DNA from: Kappaphycus alvarezii
Lineage: Eukaryota; Rhodophyta; Florideophyceae; Gigartinales; Solieriaceae
Direction: 5' to 3'
Assembly: GCA_002205965.3 (NCBI GenBank)
Contig: NADL03000691.1
Location: 1,984,001 to 2,048,000, forward strand
Length of the DNA: 64,000 nucleotides
The number at the start of each line of letters is the position of its first letter. Position 1 is the first letter of the stretch. A program made the position numbers and the translations under genes. The notes beneath the pieces are model-generated. The model worked only from the letters and a program-made list of their open reading frames with translations, did no database searches and was not told the DNA's origin. Positions 1-11,929 of the stretch are shown here, one piece after another.

Positions 1-1720
1 TCTTAAAAAAAATCATCGATTAGCTCTGAGACAGACGATTTTTACAAAGGTAACCGCTGCTTTTTGCAACAAATAATGTTGAATAATGTGAAGAATCGAT
101 TTCTGTAAAAACAAGATTGCATCTAATGATGCTCTTGTTATTCAAATTGACTCTGAAAACTAAAAATTCAGCCGAAAGAAGAGAACGATCCGGAAGAACT
201 AAGTACAAGTTACTTTAAACTTCTTCTCACAGATTAAGGCAACTATAACAAAATAAAAAAGATTCCAATGTGAAAAGAAGTTGTTTGCACTGTCAAAAAC
301 ATTTAAGATAAGTATACAAGTGTATAGTAAAATATTACATTAAATTATTTACAAATAATATCCACATTGATGAAAAATATTTTCAAATAGAGGCAATTAT
401 CATAATTGATGGTATATTTTTTTGATTTTAAAAATTACATCCTTAAATATTTCTGGCGTACGATGAACGTATTAAAAAGTTAATTTGAAGTTTGAAAAAT
501 AAAGGTTTAGATTTCAGAATTTCAATTTCATTATCAAGAAATCGAGCAAAAATGCAAAAATAAGAGCATCAAAAGTCATCCCAGAAGCAATATTAAACTA
601 TCAGTATAGTTACGTCTAATTGTGTATTTCCATATTGTAGTTATGATACGTTTCTTTCAATATCGGGGAACGTTGTACATAAATACAATAAAAGGTTACC
701 AAGAGCGATTTTTATATTCGATAACGTTTTTATTCCGATTAAGGAAGATAATCCGAGGTAAATGAGAATCGCAATCATTAGAATTACGAAATTACGGAAC
801 ATTATTTCAAAAAAAATCCGATGAAGTACTCAGATTTTGTTGCAGCCATTCAATTTGGACAAGTTAAAGTTTTTAAAGCATTTTTAATCAAAGATCAAAA
901 GAAGTTTAAAGTTAAAAGCTCCTATATCGATTGAAATATGTCTTAAATGGGAACGAGATAATTTAGTTGTACCAAAAAGATGTTTATATGACTTACTTGA
1001 TGTTAAATGATTCGAAGCCCCTATTCTTCAATGTAAAAGCTGCATACTACGGAGTTGAAATTTGCAAAGAAACCGCTAAAAGATTTTCTTGGAAACATGA
1101 AGATCCGGCCAAGAAATATACCATATGGATGACCATTGTTTTCCGTCATAGAGAAAGGTAATTTGAGAGTAAGTTAGATTACTGAACACTTATTCGTACC
1201 ACCAAACAGAATTATGCGCTCTAACATTTGTAAGATGATATCTTTGATGGACTTTAGGATGAAAGCTTTTTCTGAAAGTTCGAATTGAAATTTTTTTTCC
1301 ACCTGATAAGGGTAACGCCTGAGAATGTTCAAAACACTGAGTTCGGCACGGAAAGTATGCTTTTCTTGTAGTACAAATGGATTTGTTCAGTTTTCCTTCT
1401 ATTTTTCCTTCGTCAATGAAACTTATATTCTGTTACTTAATTTATGCTTATCTGATCATATAAATTGATAATCTGCTTGTGTGCTGCTAGAATAAAGAAA
1501 TAACTCTCATTTATCTGTTAATAGTGCTACTTTTCATGTGTAAACATTAGAATTAGGTTTGTACGAAGAAGTTTGACTTTCTGATAAGGGAGACTGATTT
1601 ATTAGTACTTTTGGTCTTGAAATTGGTTTCATTTTTGATATAGAGAGACTTGAGGTTTAAAAAACTTTCATATATAGAACAATGCTAGAATCATGACGTA
1701 AATAAGAACTTTTGCTGGTA
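1..1720. other. AT-rich DNA, no gene recognised
   Basis: Very AT-rich sequence with stops in all frames. The longest open stretch is 64 codons at 967-1161 (+), and its product matches no family I recognise. By position and composition it is probably the decayed continuation of the gypsy relic that follows, but nothing in it proves that. Confidence 0.5.
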
Positions 1721-1729
1721 TAATTCTCT

Positions 1730-2300
1730 TATTCCGCAGGTTTACCCACAATATTTCCGAAATTGAAACTACTTTGACGGATCTGGAGAATGCATGTATC
1801 AGTATTGCCAAATAAAATTATGTGGATGACGATTCATTCGAAAATCTGAATTAATCTATGAACGGAGCTACCATTCTTGTTTACACAAATTGAATTGAGA
1901 ATTTTAGAGTTCATGTGGATTCCTCACATTTTAGTCGGAGGAAAAATAAATTTAATGGATCTTTATAGCAAGCATCGAGTGACTTATTTCTTTTCCGAAG
2001 AAATTTCCCCTAGTTAAAATGTTTATTTACTAATTGAAAGGAGATTCTCGGTTTGATACGTTTCCTTCAGAGATTCAGAATTTATTCGTAACTTTTTTTC
2101 ATTTAAGATTATAACCAACAACCAGTTTCTCAATTATCTCTCCAAGAGCTCAAGTTTATTCAAAATTAAATCGCAACCCATGATAATTTTGGAATAGATC
2201 CAATTGTTTGAAGCAAGGAAATATTCGTGTGCTAGTTGATGCCTTTTCAAGAGCTACCCATATGTTATACTCGAAATATATAATTATCTCTGTAGTTGCT
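1730..2300 (+). pseudogene. Ty3/gypsy RNase H relic
   Basis: Read across frames, this AT-rich block keeps the order of landmarks of a gypsy RNase H domain. A VHVDSSHFS stretch near 1,910 sits where the TDAS motif belongs. Next comes a KEILGLIRFLQRFR-like segment, equivalent to the usual block before the TDxxxL motif. A TNNQFLNYL-like segment near 2,110 matches TDNQPLxyL. A final VDAFSRA near 2,240 matches the ADALSR box. Every piece is in a different frame or separated by stops, so the gene is long dead. The call rests on motif order; no domain search was possible. Confidence 0.6.
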
Positions 2301-4860
2301 GATTTTTAAGTTTATCTATTGAATTTAATTATATCTGTAGTCATGATGATGATTAATCTTTTGTACCTATCTTCATAGCTTCAGATAGAACCTAGCGTTC
2401 TGATATGCTGAAGAAAATATAGCTTGAGAATATGATTATTAAATTTATGCGGGAGAGGAAACAATTTAAGTACTGCAAGAATTTTTTTGTCGCAAGGATT
2501 CTTTTTCGGATAAACTGCAGCTAATATTTATTTTCAGATATTTTCAAATATTTTTTTGTAAAGGACTTACGGATAATTTTGAGCTATTACTGAAGGAAAA
2601 ATACGCGATGTTAGAAACCTTGGTTAATTATGGCTTCGTCTTAAGCTGTAAAAATATTGCAATCAAAAGAAAGCTACATATCCTACTTCTAAAAAACATC
2701 TAAAGGTAATTGATCATTTTAGTTACAGTTTTGATTTTCTACGGTTGAATGATTTAACATTTAAAATATATGGTCACAGCAGGGTTGATCGTCTTAAATA
2801 TATAATTCTTTTCTCTTAATGTAAATAACATAGAAATGGACGAGATTTCGTTATTAAATAACAGCTTCAAAATACAAGTACTAGCTGACAGCGATTTTCT
2901 CAATAATGAACACTTTTTACCTCGAAACTGTAGAAAGTACCATGAAACGTTGACGTTAAAGTTGAGGACATTTAAAATTATTTGTTCGTAAGCAAATGGT
3001 GTTTGTTTGTGATAAAGAACAGAATTACGAAAGAACAGAACTATCTAGGTTATTGATGCTCTTATCATTAGAATTTCTGGCTTCATTTTTACATACCTCG
3101 TATTTAGCGTACATATTTTCGGTATCTGATCGCTTAACACTTCTACATTCGAAATGGACTTTGAATGCAATCCCAAGGCACTTGTTAAAATTCTTTAAGG
3201 TTTATATATTACAATTGACAGAGTCGAAGATTCTAGGACAAGAATATGAACCTCTTTAGAATATGCTTATTTCTCGCATGGATATTATACAGCAAGACAA
3301 GTAAGAGACCCTCTTAACGATGACAAGCTTTCAAATAAAAAGTTGGACCCAAATTATTAATGATTCTTCGTTTTCGGATCTATACTCAGGGTTTCAGCAA
3401 CGAAAGAAGACAACAGCTAGAAAATACGGGAAATTTCTTGTTAAGGACTTGAAATGAAAAATTATTGAAGCTTGAATCTAAAATGTCGTTTTTCATCCAT
3501 ACGATCGATCATGTCATCCACACAACTTCGTTTAGGGACAGCCTGCCTAAATTCAGTTTTCATTTACGGAAAGGCTTGGTAATATTCCAATAACTAAAGG
3601 AAAAGAAAAAGTTCACAGAATTACAATAAAGTAAGGTAAACGTTTCGCTTTAATCAAATGAACGCCTACTCACGATGCTGGGTGGCGGCTGATGCGCGAC
3701 TTTGCAAGCCAGATATGGTATAAGACGTTTGGCGCCAGTATATTGTTGAGAATGGAATCCTCCCAGGGTACTGTATCATTGACGGGCGTCTATAGAAAGT
3801 TGGAAATACTGTAGAGTGATAGTCTAGTACATTCAGATTGAGATTGCAATCCAACTTTCTTGATTGTTCCAGACATATTTTATGACATTTAGTACGGCAA
3901 AAATGTTTTTAATTTTTATTTTGCTTGTTGATATTACTTACATTGCTGTAGCGAATGGGGATGGTTCATAATAGGGGGAATTTGTGTGTCAACAAGGCGC
4001 ACGATACATGGTCATAATTTATGCTGTAATGAGCTATGTCAGTACCGTATATGGACTCAAATTTGGATCACGGGACCCTTTTACAAAATTATTCATGGCT
4101 TTTTGTCAGGCACCATGATACGATATCTACGCTCCGGTACAAATTTACTGGATACCAACCCACATATCTACCACAGTAAATTAATCCCCCATTTACACAT
4201 TTTATACAGAGCATTGTGGTACAGTTCGGTAAGCACCAGACCCGGCCAAAAAACACTGTAGATGCAGCTTTGTATCTGTATTCTAGGTCTTTAGTACTAT
4301 TTTGTGGTTATCATATATTCGCTTTATTTATATCAGCAGGGGTAAATGCGGATTCGGACCCGAACCCAGAAGCAGAGAACCACTCTCGACCCAACACCCC
4401 AAACGCCAAAGACCAACAAACCACCACCGGACTGACTATTTACTCCAACTTCTAGACCTTAACAGCGGTGTCTCCACTTGTCTCTCTAGATTCACGGCGT
4501 TCATACCAAAGTTCAGGGTGGCAATACTCATTTTGACTGCCGATTTTATCTTGAAGTTCAAAGGGACTAACCCCCAGTGACTGCCTGGGTAACTCATCTA
4601 CCCGACAGAAGGGAATGTTCGGAGGCCTACGAAAATCATTGAGGACGCAGGAAGGCCACCGACACTACCAGGAGTTTAAGTGCATGGGGGAAGCGGAATG
4701 TTCAGTTGATAGTGACAGGGAACAGACGGAAGGTTAAATAGTTTAAGAGAAGGAACAAAAAAGAATTCGTAAAACATAAAACATAAACCCCTTCCAGTAC
4801 TTGCGGAAAGCGGTCCTTTTGGGGAGAAGTGGTTTCGCTGTTTTACTCTAGAAGGATATA
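2301..4860. other. No gene recognised
   Basis: To about 3.6 kb the DNA is AT-rich and decayed. From 3.66 to 4.76 kb the composition becomes more balanced. Open stretches of 60-92 codons occur at 2,996-3,259 (+), 3,986-4,261 (+), 4,216-4,455 (+) and 4,302-4,580 (+). None has a motif I recognise, and the last three overlap in different frames, which argues against coding. Confidence 0.45.
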
Positions 4861-4865
4861 TTTAA

Positions 4866-4975
4866 TAGGGGGAAATGGATGTTTCAGTAATTGAAAAGTA
4901 GGTTACCCTGTGTTCCAAAGGGGGAAATTGGGGTTTTTTAATGATTGAATAATAGGTTAGCCTATGTTCCAAAAC
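4866..4975 (+). repeat. Two-copy tandem repeat, about 55 bp
   Basis: Two adjacent units both begin with GGGGGAAAT and end with a gttAcCCT/gttAgCCT.GTTCCAAA block, with a partly conserved middle. The pair lies directly before the truncated non-LTR fragment. Confidence 0.6.
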
Positions 4976-4984
4976 GAATCAAGG

Positions 4985-5806
4985 AATTGGCCTACTCGAA
5001 AACTGTGTCCGGAAGTTGGCAGGAGGATTGCTTGACAACACCATATTTAAGGAATTACAACTGCCTATCAAGCCGATACAGGACAAAAAGCCGACTTTGG
5101 GAATTGGGTTGACGTCAGCGAAGGACGTTGGCGCTGCTTCATTCCTTGCATCCAGTGCCGCGTCGAACAAGCTGTGCGCCAAATTCTTGCCGGCCTCCAC
5201 TAAGGACCTGTCCCAGTACGATGACGCCCTCGAAGCTTTCGACATATGGAATACCTCCTGCCGATCTGCGGATAGACTTCCGTTTAGCAACTTCTGCTCG
5301 AACAACCCACCATCACAGAAGAAGCTGACAGACGCAGTCCACGCAGCGGCGCAGGAAGCGTTGCCGCCTGGCAATACCCGTACCCATGCTTTCCGTGCCT
5401 CGATGTCACTACCTGGAGCCAAGGGATGGGTCCACTGTGCGCCTTGTGCGGGGTTGAGGACACACATCAGGAGCAAAGGTTTCTCGGTGAGGCTGCAGTA
5501 CTTCTGCCAAACTCCGTTTTTCGCCCCTGACACTCCTTTTCCGAAGCCTGGGAGCGCTGAGATATTAGACATCCATGGGGATCATTTGCTGCACTGTCGT
5601 TATGGATGCCAGCGCAATAATCGCCACAACAATCAGGTCGCTTTGCTAGGCAGTGATCTCGGACGGGCGGCTCGGCGCCCTTTCATCGAACCGCGTGTGC
5701 ATTTTCAACACCGGACAAGACCGGGCAATAGAGCCATGGGGGCCGCAGGTGGAACTGACTATTTCGACATAACATTCGTCAATGCACTCGCTCCCATGGT
5801 GTTTTG
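4985..5806 (+). pseudogene. Non-LTR retrotransposon ORF2, C-terminal part
   Basis: Open frame of about 270 codons covering the C-terminal third of a non-LTR (LINE-type) polyprotein. Homology to the neighbouring minus-strand copy starts at an ENCVRKLAGG segment. It then runs through ELQLPIKPI and a SASSAASNKL-like region into a zinc-binding CxxC region, an IHGDHLLHC motif, RHNNQV, EPRVHF, RPGNRA and FDITFVNAL. This GDHLLxC/RHN/RPxx/D order is what I know from C-terminal endonuclease-like regions of R2-type and related LINEs, so a restriction-like endonuclease is likely. The reverse transcriptase is missing: the copy is 5'-truncated, which is usual for LINEs, and it runs directly into an oppositely oriented copy at about 5,806. 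Confidence 0.8.
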
Positions 5807-7415
5807 TTTGAGCAGAGGGCACTAAAGGGGATAATCCTGGACTGGGAGCAAGAGAGGGACCAAATCTGGTGCGCCTCGACGATGTCTCGGTACGTTGAGA
5901 GATCCGTAATTGCCGCTGGGAGGAGGGCTGCACACAGCCTGTTGGACGCTGCGCTGGAGGCGAGGAAGGCTGCAGCTGCAATTGACTTCGCCGAAGTGAG
6001 TCCAATTCCCAGTGATGGCTTCTTGGCGGTGATCGGTTTCATGGGCAACTGCAGTTCTCGAAATATGTCGGGGTCGAGGACGCCCCCAGCCAGTGTGCGC
6101 ACACAGTTCTCCATCATTGCATCGAATATTGCAGCGCCTTCCGCAGTGCAAGCTGGTGGCACCACCCGTAACAGGTATCCGAGCTTACAGACCCCGAAAC
6201 AGTTGCGCAGGAGCTGGAACGCGATATGCGTGTTCCCCAAGGCGATGATAGTGTCGAGGAACGGCTTCAGGGACTTCACATGGCCTGTGAAGTGCTGCTG
6301 GGTAAACCCGTTGGTGCCAACCGGAGCGTTCAGGACAACTGTGCCCTCGCTGTACTCCTGTGTGAGTTCTCTTGGATAGAGGCGTTGCACTGACTCCAGT
6401 GGTGGAGTTGGCCACCAGATTCTGCATTTCGGCACTGCTAGGTGCAGACCCCGAGCTGTGGCCTCTGGCGATGACAAGATGTCCAGTGCCTTGCGGAGCT
6501 GGTCGTGTTTTGCGATGATGTACCCATCATCATGGTACCAGAGTTGAAACAGCAGGTTGCCGAGTTGCTGCTCTTCGTCATCCCCTGATTTCAATAACCG
6601 TTGGATTTTGAGGATAACGGGGTGCAGCGCAAGATCGAAAAGGAGCCCACCGAGATTGTCCCCTTGTTGCGTTCCTTGCACGCTCCGGATTATATGGCTG
6701 CCAAACCACAAGAAAGCGGGCTCATGTGCATAGCAGTATGCCACCCACGGGAACAGGTCGGGGAACTGGTGTTTGACTGCTGCCAGGAAAGCTGTCCGAC
6801 TGCACAAATTGAATGCATTTTTGAGGTCAACAGTCAGCAATGCGTATTCGGAGGTGTGCCCGAACTTCTGTACGACCCTTCGGACTCCATGGACGACGGT
6901 ATCAGTGCCGGATCGGGTAGCAATGCCAACCTGCAGCGGTTGTAGGTATTTAGCTGCTCTCGCGGAGGCTCTTGTCATCAGGCAACTACCAGTCAATCTG
7001 CGCAGCGTTTCTCCTACGGCTATTGGCCTGGGTGTCAGGTCTTTCTTGGCCAAAGGGGTTAGGGGCGCTCCAGCTATCCAAGGTGCAAGAGCGGCTGGGG
7101 CCTTGCCGGCTGCTAGGGTGTTCACCATTTTAGACAAGGCTGCCAAAAATCCGGACGGGCCAGATGAAGACGGGGCTCGCAGAAGTTCGACGAGGTGGCA
7201 AGGTTTGAGACCAGAACCCCCGCAGAGGAACCTGGTTTAAACCCACGAACAGCATCGAGCACCTCCTTCTCCGTGAAGTCGCGGAAGGGCGAGATATTGT
7301 CTAGTGGGGTTGGTGCGCTGCCTCGTCGTTGGGAGCTTGTTGCGGGTGCTTCGCGAGGAGTGCCTGGACGACCTCGGGGTGGGTGGTAAGACGCCCAACG
7401 AGCCGAGCGCCTGTG
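5807..7415 (-). pseudogene. Non-LTR retrotransposon reverse transcriptase
   Basis: A continuous frame of 455 codons (7,146 down to 5,779) carries a LINE-type reverse transcriptase. LTPLAKKD and RPIAVGETLRRL form the first motifs. DLKNAFN is motif A, GTQQGDNLGG is motif B, and YHDD is the catalytic motif C, where YADD is commoner. The thumb-like region and the start of the C-terminal part (ENCVRTLAGGVLD) follow. Upstream, from 7,150 to about 7,415, the pre-RT region continues in other frames and includes an EKEVLDAVRGFKPGS segment. So there are frameshifts at the 5' side. The copy is cut at SALCSNK, where it abuts the plus-strand fragment. Divergence of the shared region from that fragment shows these are two different insertions. 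Confidence 0.88.
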
Positions 7416-7423
7416 CTGTAAAT

Positions 7424-7486
7424 GTGGAATGATTTAATATTTGAAAGATTTGGTCGGTTGTGGCCCGGAATCTCCTACAGGTTGAA
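7424..7486. repeat. Shared 60-bp dispersed motif, copy 1
   Basis: A block beginning GATTTAATATTTGAAAGAT and ending TCTCCTACAGG recurs at 32,424-32,482 with about 90% identity by eye. In both places it lies just outside the 5' side of a non-LTR fragment, but in opposite orientation relative to that fragment, so it is not simply LINE sequence. Its identity is unknown. Confidence 0.6.
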
Positions 7487-8364
7487 ATCAATGAATATTG
7501 TGGGAAATAGATTAGTCAGGCTATAGTAGTCAAGCTATTCTACTCATGTTTCTTTTATTTCTAGTCCTGTATTTACAGTAGTCCAACAGTGCACATGAAG
7601 GTCTTCACAGGTCTTACGGTACATATTTATGGTTAGAAATAAATACTGCATAATTAGTTACGCACCAGCAGGAGCGTGGAGAGGGGCGTGCAAGATTGAC
7701 GTGCTCACCAGATGATGGCAATATGGCGTCAATACTCTAGTGTACATTCTGCTAGAGCCTCATTTTCGTCAGCATGGGTCTTTTTGAAGGATTTCCTAGC
7801 TGGCCAACGATTTCTCCGGAGACTCTTAGACGCCTCCTCCAACTCAACTTATGGCTCGTTCTGGCTTGAACCTTCCATTCTTCACTTTTTCAGGTTATGA
7901 TCCTTGATGTCTCACTGCATATGCGGAGTAATGCAAACAATTTTCATGCGGTGCTTATAATGCCACGAATAAACTTAGTGTATGAATAAATGTGCCGAGG
8001 GACTGTAAGGTATGCGATCTTGTCTATCATAGCTGCACACATACAGTACATGTACATAACTGAACAATATGGAATGCTAAGCTATTTTAAAATTTAACAT
8101 CGCACTCGTTACCTGTAGAGAGTTGTGCCCCTGTGCGTACAATACTGTACAATATGCAGTACTGTAATTTAATTTAATTTTGATGGACGGTTGTGGAGAA
8201 ATTTGCGAAGAGGGGGGTGTCCTATGGCATCAGTCGCCACTGTACTGTACTGTACTGTCAGATGGCTTTACCTGCACAATGCACAACTCTACAACTATGG
8301 TGCGCTTCTTTCATGATCATCGTCGCCATCTTTTCTCGGTCAAATCATACAGAACTTCTTTCCG
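7487..8364. other. Intergenic, no gene recognised
   Basis: Sequence 3' of the surface-protein gene on the minus strand. It contains a short run of ACTGT/TACTG units at 8,239-8,262 and scattered single TACTGTA words. A 62-codon open stretch at 7,712-7,900 (+) has no recognisable motif. Confidence 0.5.
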
Positions 8365-9443
8365 TCATCTTATCCCAGCTGCCTCCGCCCGGATCACCAT
8401 AACCCCATCTCTTAACTCAATGAACTTCGCTAGCCCAGCTTCATCATTGAAAATCGCTTTGGTCCCTTTCCGCCGGACGATAATCGCCCACACTGTCCCG
8501 ATGCAAACCACAACCACTTGAACCACGGCCGGAACCAACCAAAACAAAGTTATCACAGTGATGTTCTGTGTGTTTCCAGTCGGAACACTGACTTGTCTTC
8601 TTTCCTCCTGTCCATACGCTGAGGCAAACAACGAAGTTTCTAGATCCAGTGTGTAGGTCCAAAATACATCCGGCCACAGAGAGACATCTTCCCGTCGCGC
8701 ATAGATTCGTCGACAGGACACTTCGTCCTCAACTCCTGGTCGCACTGAAAGTACCGGACACATCCATATTCCCTCTGAATCGTAAATGACAGAGTGGCAC
8801 CTTCCCCTTTTAACCTCATCCCCCTCCATAAACAACCCAAGACATGACATATCCACATCCTCACATCTGTAAACCGTCAACAGACGAATTTTGCTTCTCT
8901 CAATTGAACATCCGGTCGCTGACTTGTTAAAGTTTGTAAAATTCAGCGACATACCACTTATGTAAACTCCATCGGTAACCGATGGGTAGCAAGTGTCGTC
9001 GATTACTGCTCCGAACCGTAGCTCACCACCTTCAGTCCGCACGCATCTTCTTTGCCGTTCAGTCGCATTGAAAACAACTGTGGTGTTGGCTAGTCCGAGG
9101 TCTCCAGGCTGTCGTACTGTAGCTTCTCGAGTTTCAATCACGGGCGTTGATCGCCCTTCCAGTCCAAAGTTGGACACGGCTATAGCAACCAAAGTAAGCA
9201 GACGAAGCAGAATCAAAGCAATGCGCGCGGGGACTTGTTCATTACAAGTCCACCCCCAATGTGTGGAAAGTCAAAGACCTTGAGGTTCAGGTCCTTTCCG
9301 GCTGACAAACGCTTGTGGTTGAGCGCTCCCGAAATAACCCCAGTGATGAACATAACGTACGCCATGATAATGAGTTCGGAAATAAGGAAATTCGCGATCC
9401 CCGTGTTTTCAGATGAGATTGGGATCTCGTATACCCCGGCCAT
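8365..9443 (-). CDS. Three-TM cysteine-rich surface protein (family member 1)
   Basis: Function unknown; predicted plasma-membrane or secretory-pathway protein. I chose the start at 9,443 (MAGVYEIP) because it aligns with the start of the paralogue at 48.7 kb; an upstream in-frame Met exists at 9,521. In order it shows a hydrophobic segment (FLISELIIMAYVMFITG), a linker with LNLK and IGGGLV, a second hydrophobic segment (LILLRLLTLVAIAV) followed by NFGLEGRS, an ectodomain of about 180 residues with about ten cysteines and several N-x-S/T sites, then a third hydrophobic segment (LFWLVPAVVQVVVVCIGTV) and a basic stop-transfer. A short tail contains DEAGLAKF. Reading needs one frame change near 9,220, beside a CCCC run. 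That could be a real mutation or an assembly error. I know no named family for it. Confidence 0.65.
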
Positions 9444-10655
9444 ACCGTATGTGCCTAAAACTGGGCACCCTCCCTTACTCGCAAGAACTGGCTCTGGAAA
9501 TACACTAAGTGAGTTCGCCAAGCTGTATTGTAAAGGATTGAATCCGCTCGTGACAACTTTGATAATATTTTTTACTTTATGTTACCAGATTAGATCTGTC
9601 TGGTCTGCAATGTTTGACGGAGAAACTGTCGGAGCCCTCTGCTACTTTCCCGAGTCGGCTATTGGCTGTCGTCATACTTGCTGACGCATTGTTATTCGCA
9701 ATGTGGGTCTCATGGAAAAGAGGGGCGATGATACAGTAGGAGCAGGGTTTGAATCCAGGTATAGATGTAGACAAACAGTCGCCAAACGTTAGCCTTTGGC
9801 GACTTCTACAGTACCGAACTAGCTAGTGGTCCGTACTAGTAGAATCGTTTACGGCAATTATTTTCTATGATATCCACTGCAGGTATGATACAGTACTGAA
9901 GTTGTACGTTAGATGAGAGAAGGGCAGCTTGTAACTGACTTCCTGTAAAGCTATCTGTTTGTAGTTGAACTGTCAGTGGTCATGAGGAATGGAACTACCA
10001 TTCAATGATCTATACAGACCATTAAATATCACAATTGAGCACCGCATTGCATAGGGGGAACACGAGGAAGTTTTAATGTTGAGCTGGGGTAGATACTGTA
10101 TGGGTGTGTCTAAAGAAAGAATAGTCACCCTAATTGCGTACCCATCCACTACATCTCTACTAGCAAAGGTCCGAGTAACAGAACATGCATAGACAAGTCC
10201 GTGGCTAACCCGTACTCGTAATAAATTCACTCGCGCGCCGAGTTGACGCCTGCCCATAGATCCCTTCGGGTTTGAATATAATAGGGGTGGTCTCCGTAGA
10301 AGATAGGGGCTGCACATCACCGATTGGTGACGTGCGAGAGGGTTTCGGTAGACACGGAGAGTCCACCGCAGACTTCTTAGTCTTGGGTACTGGGAGGAGT
10401 AGGGAGAACTAGTGAAATAAAGGAGAGAAGATCCAGAAAAATTCCACCGAAGCTACTCTGTACAGCAGAGCTCCTCCCAGGGCTTGAAGAATCAGGCTCC
10501 TTCGCCTGCCATTAAGAAAACCTTGCAGAGAGATGCCACGGCGATAAGCTGCACCGCGAACGGGCGACCTTGACGAAAACCATATCGTGCCGCTTTACAG
10601 CGCCGTTCGAAAAGGAGGAAAAGCTTTGGTGCTTTATTTAGAGGCAGTGGCGGGT
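9444..10655. other. Upstream region of the surface-protein gene, no gene recognised
   Basis: Contains the presumed promoter side of the gene at 8.4-9.4 kb and then balanced-composition DNA. I see no convincing coding sequence. Open stretches at 9,235-9,684 (+) and 9,973-10,320 (-) lack motifs, and the first largely shadows the surface-protein gene. Confidence 0.4.
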
Positions 10656-10659
10656 GGTA

Positions 10660-11640
10660 TTAACTGAAATAGGCATGCATAAGCGTGAAGAGCGAACAGG
10701 GGGGATGTTGTTACAATTCGAATAGAAACGCCATCTTTGCGAGCCATTCCAAGTTCGTTCAACGTGCTCTGGGCGCGATTGGTGGCGGCACTGCTGACAA
10801 GCATATCTGTTACAGTAAATGAACACGGTAACGGAAAAGCTGGGTGTCAGCCGCTGGCTGATGATACTGTATATACTGCAGATATATGGTACAAACTTCT
10901 CCCTACGCACTGCTTACCATTGACACCCGTAACGCCTTCAAATGTATCGAGCGTGCCCGAATTTGGCCAGTGTCGCTACACGGGCGCCTGGCATCGCTCG
11001 ATTCGGTCACTCCCTCTTCAGCTCCCCGCTGACACTTTTCTTTGGCATATTTCAATCTTGAGTCTTACTGGGACCCAGCAAGGGGATCCGCTTAGTAGGC
11101 TACTCTTTGCGATTGCTCTGCAATCACTAATTGACGATTTACTCTCCAAAATTTGGTGAACAACGTCAAGCTCCTGACTGCCTACGCAAATGATCTGAAT
11201 ACTATTGTTCCTTTACTGTGAAGTCCTCGAATACTTACAGGCTCAAGGTGCCTCTATAGGCTTCCATGTTCAGTGGAAGAAGACTGAAGCTTGGTTTCCT
11301 ACTCTCTTGTCTCCTTCAAACCATCTTGTGCGAGATCTCTCTTGCTCTGTGAATCGCTCGGCTTCTACCGACGTCCTCGGCGCACCGATTGGTGAAGACT
11401 CTGCTTGTTGTCGCTTCTTGCACGCCTAGCACATGTCTATACAACGAGTGTGGCATCAGCTTCGCCGTCTTCAAGATCCCCAACTCAGTTTTCACCTTCT
11501 CCGACTCTGTGCCAACGCATCCCGTCTCATATATCTTTTTCGTTGCACCCTACAGCACTCAACCTCAGCCGTAGTATCAGTTCATGATGCTGGCATGCGA
11601 AGGGTGTTAGAAGATACGCATGTGAGACTCCGATGACGCC
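10660..11640 (+). pseudogene. Non-LTR reverse transcriptase fragment, decayed
   Basis: Reverse transcriptase motifs are recoverable in order across frames. A DTRNAFKCIERAR-like motif A lies near 10,920, GTQQGDPLSRLLFAIALQ (motif B) near 11,070, and a TAYANDLNTIV-like motif C (YAND for YADD) near 11,180. After that come GFHVQWKKTEAWFP and LGAPIGEDS, matching the post-RT region of the 5.8-7.4 kb copy. Several frameshifts and stops interrupt it. It stops near the ENCVRTLAGG-equivalent position, where the LTR fragment of copia A begins, so its C-terminal part is absent. Confidence 0.75.
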
Positions 11641-11723
11641 TGACATTCCGCTCAATTTCCCTTCCGTACTGTACGTACGAATAAAAGGCCATCTCTTCCC
11701 CTGTGCATACGAATATTCCAACA
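11640..11723 (-). repeat. Copia A 3' LTR remnant
   Basis: The minus strand begins TGTTGGAATATTCGTATGC at 11,723 and matches the segment beginning at 23,136 over about 50 bp, then more weakly to about 11,640. An AGGAGGCA purine stretch directly precedes it, as a polypurine tract should. The rest of the LTR is missing. Confidence 0.6.
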
Positions 11724-11929
11724 TGCCTCCTGGGAAGAACAAATTTTCATATTCATAGTTCATGGCTGCTGCTGCTTAATTAGGTGGTTTTCAATTGAGT
11801 ATTTTTGAATATTAAATTTTTGCGCTGCTGCTGCTTTTCGGAGTGCGTTCCTGCTGTTGCTACCATAAAGAGTGGAATTTCAACCACAGGAGCATTCTAT
11901 GCTCGTAATTTGAGTGGGCTTGAAACCTT

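Noticed and set aside
4985-7415. One LINE with a 5' inversion by twin priming
   Set aside because: Twin priming joins 5' parts head to head within one copy; here the copies overlap in content, are diverged and meet tail to interior.
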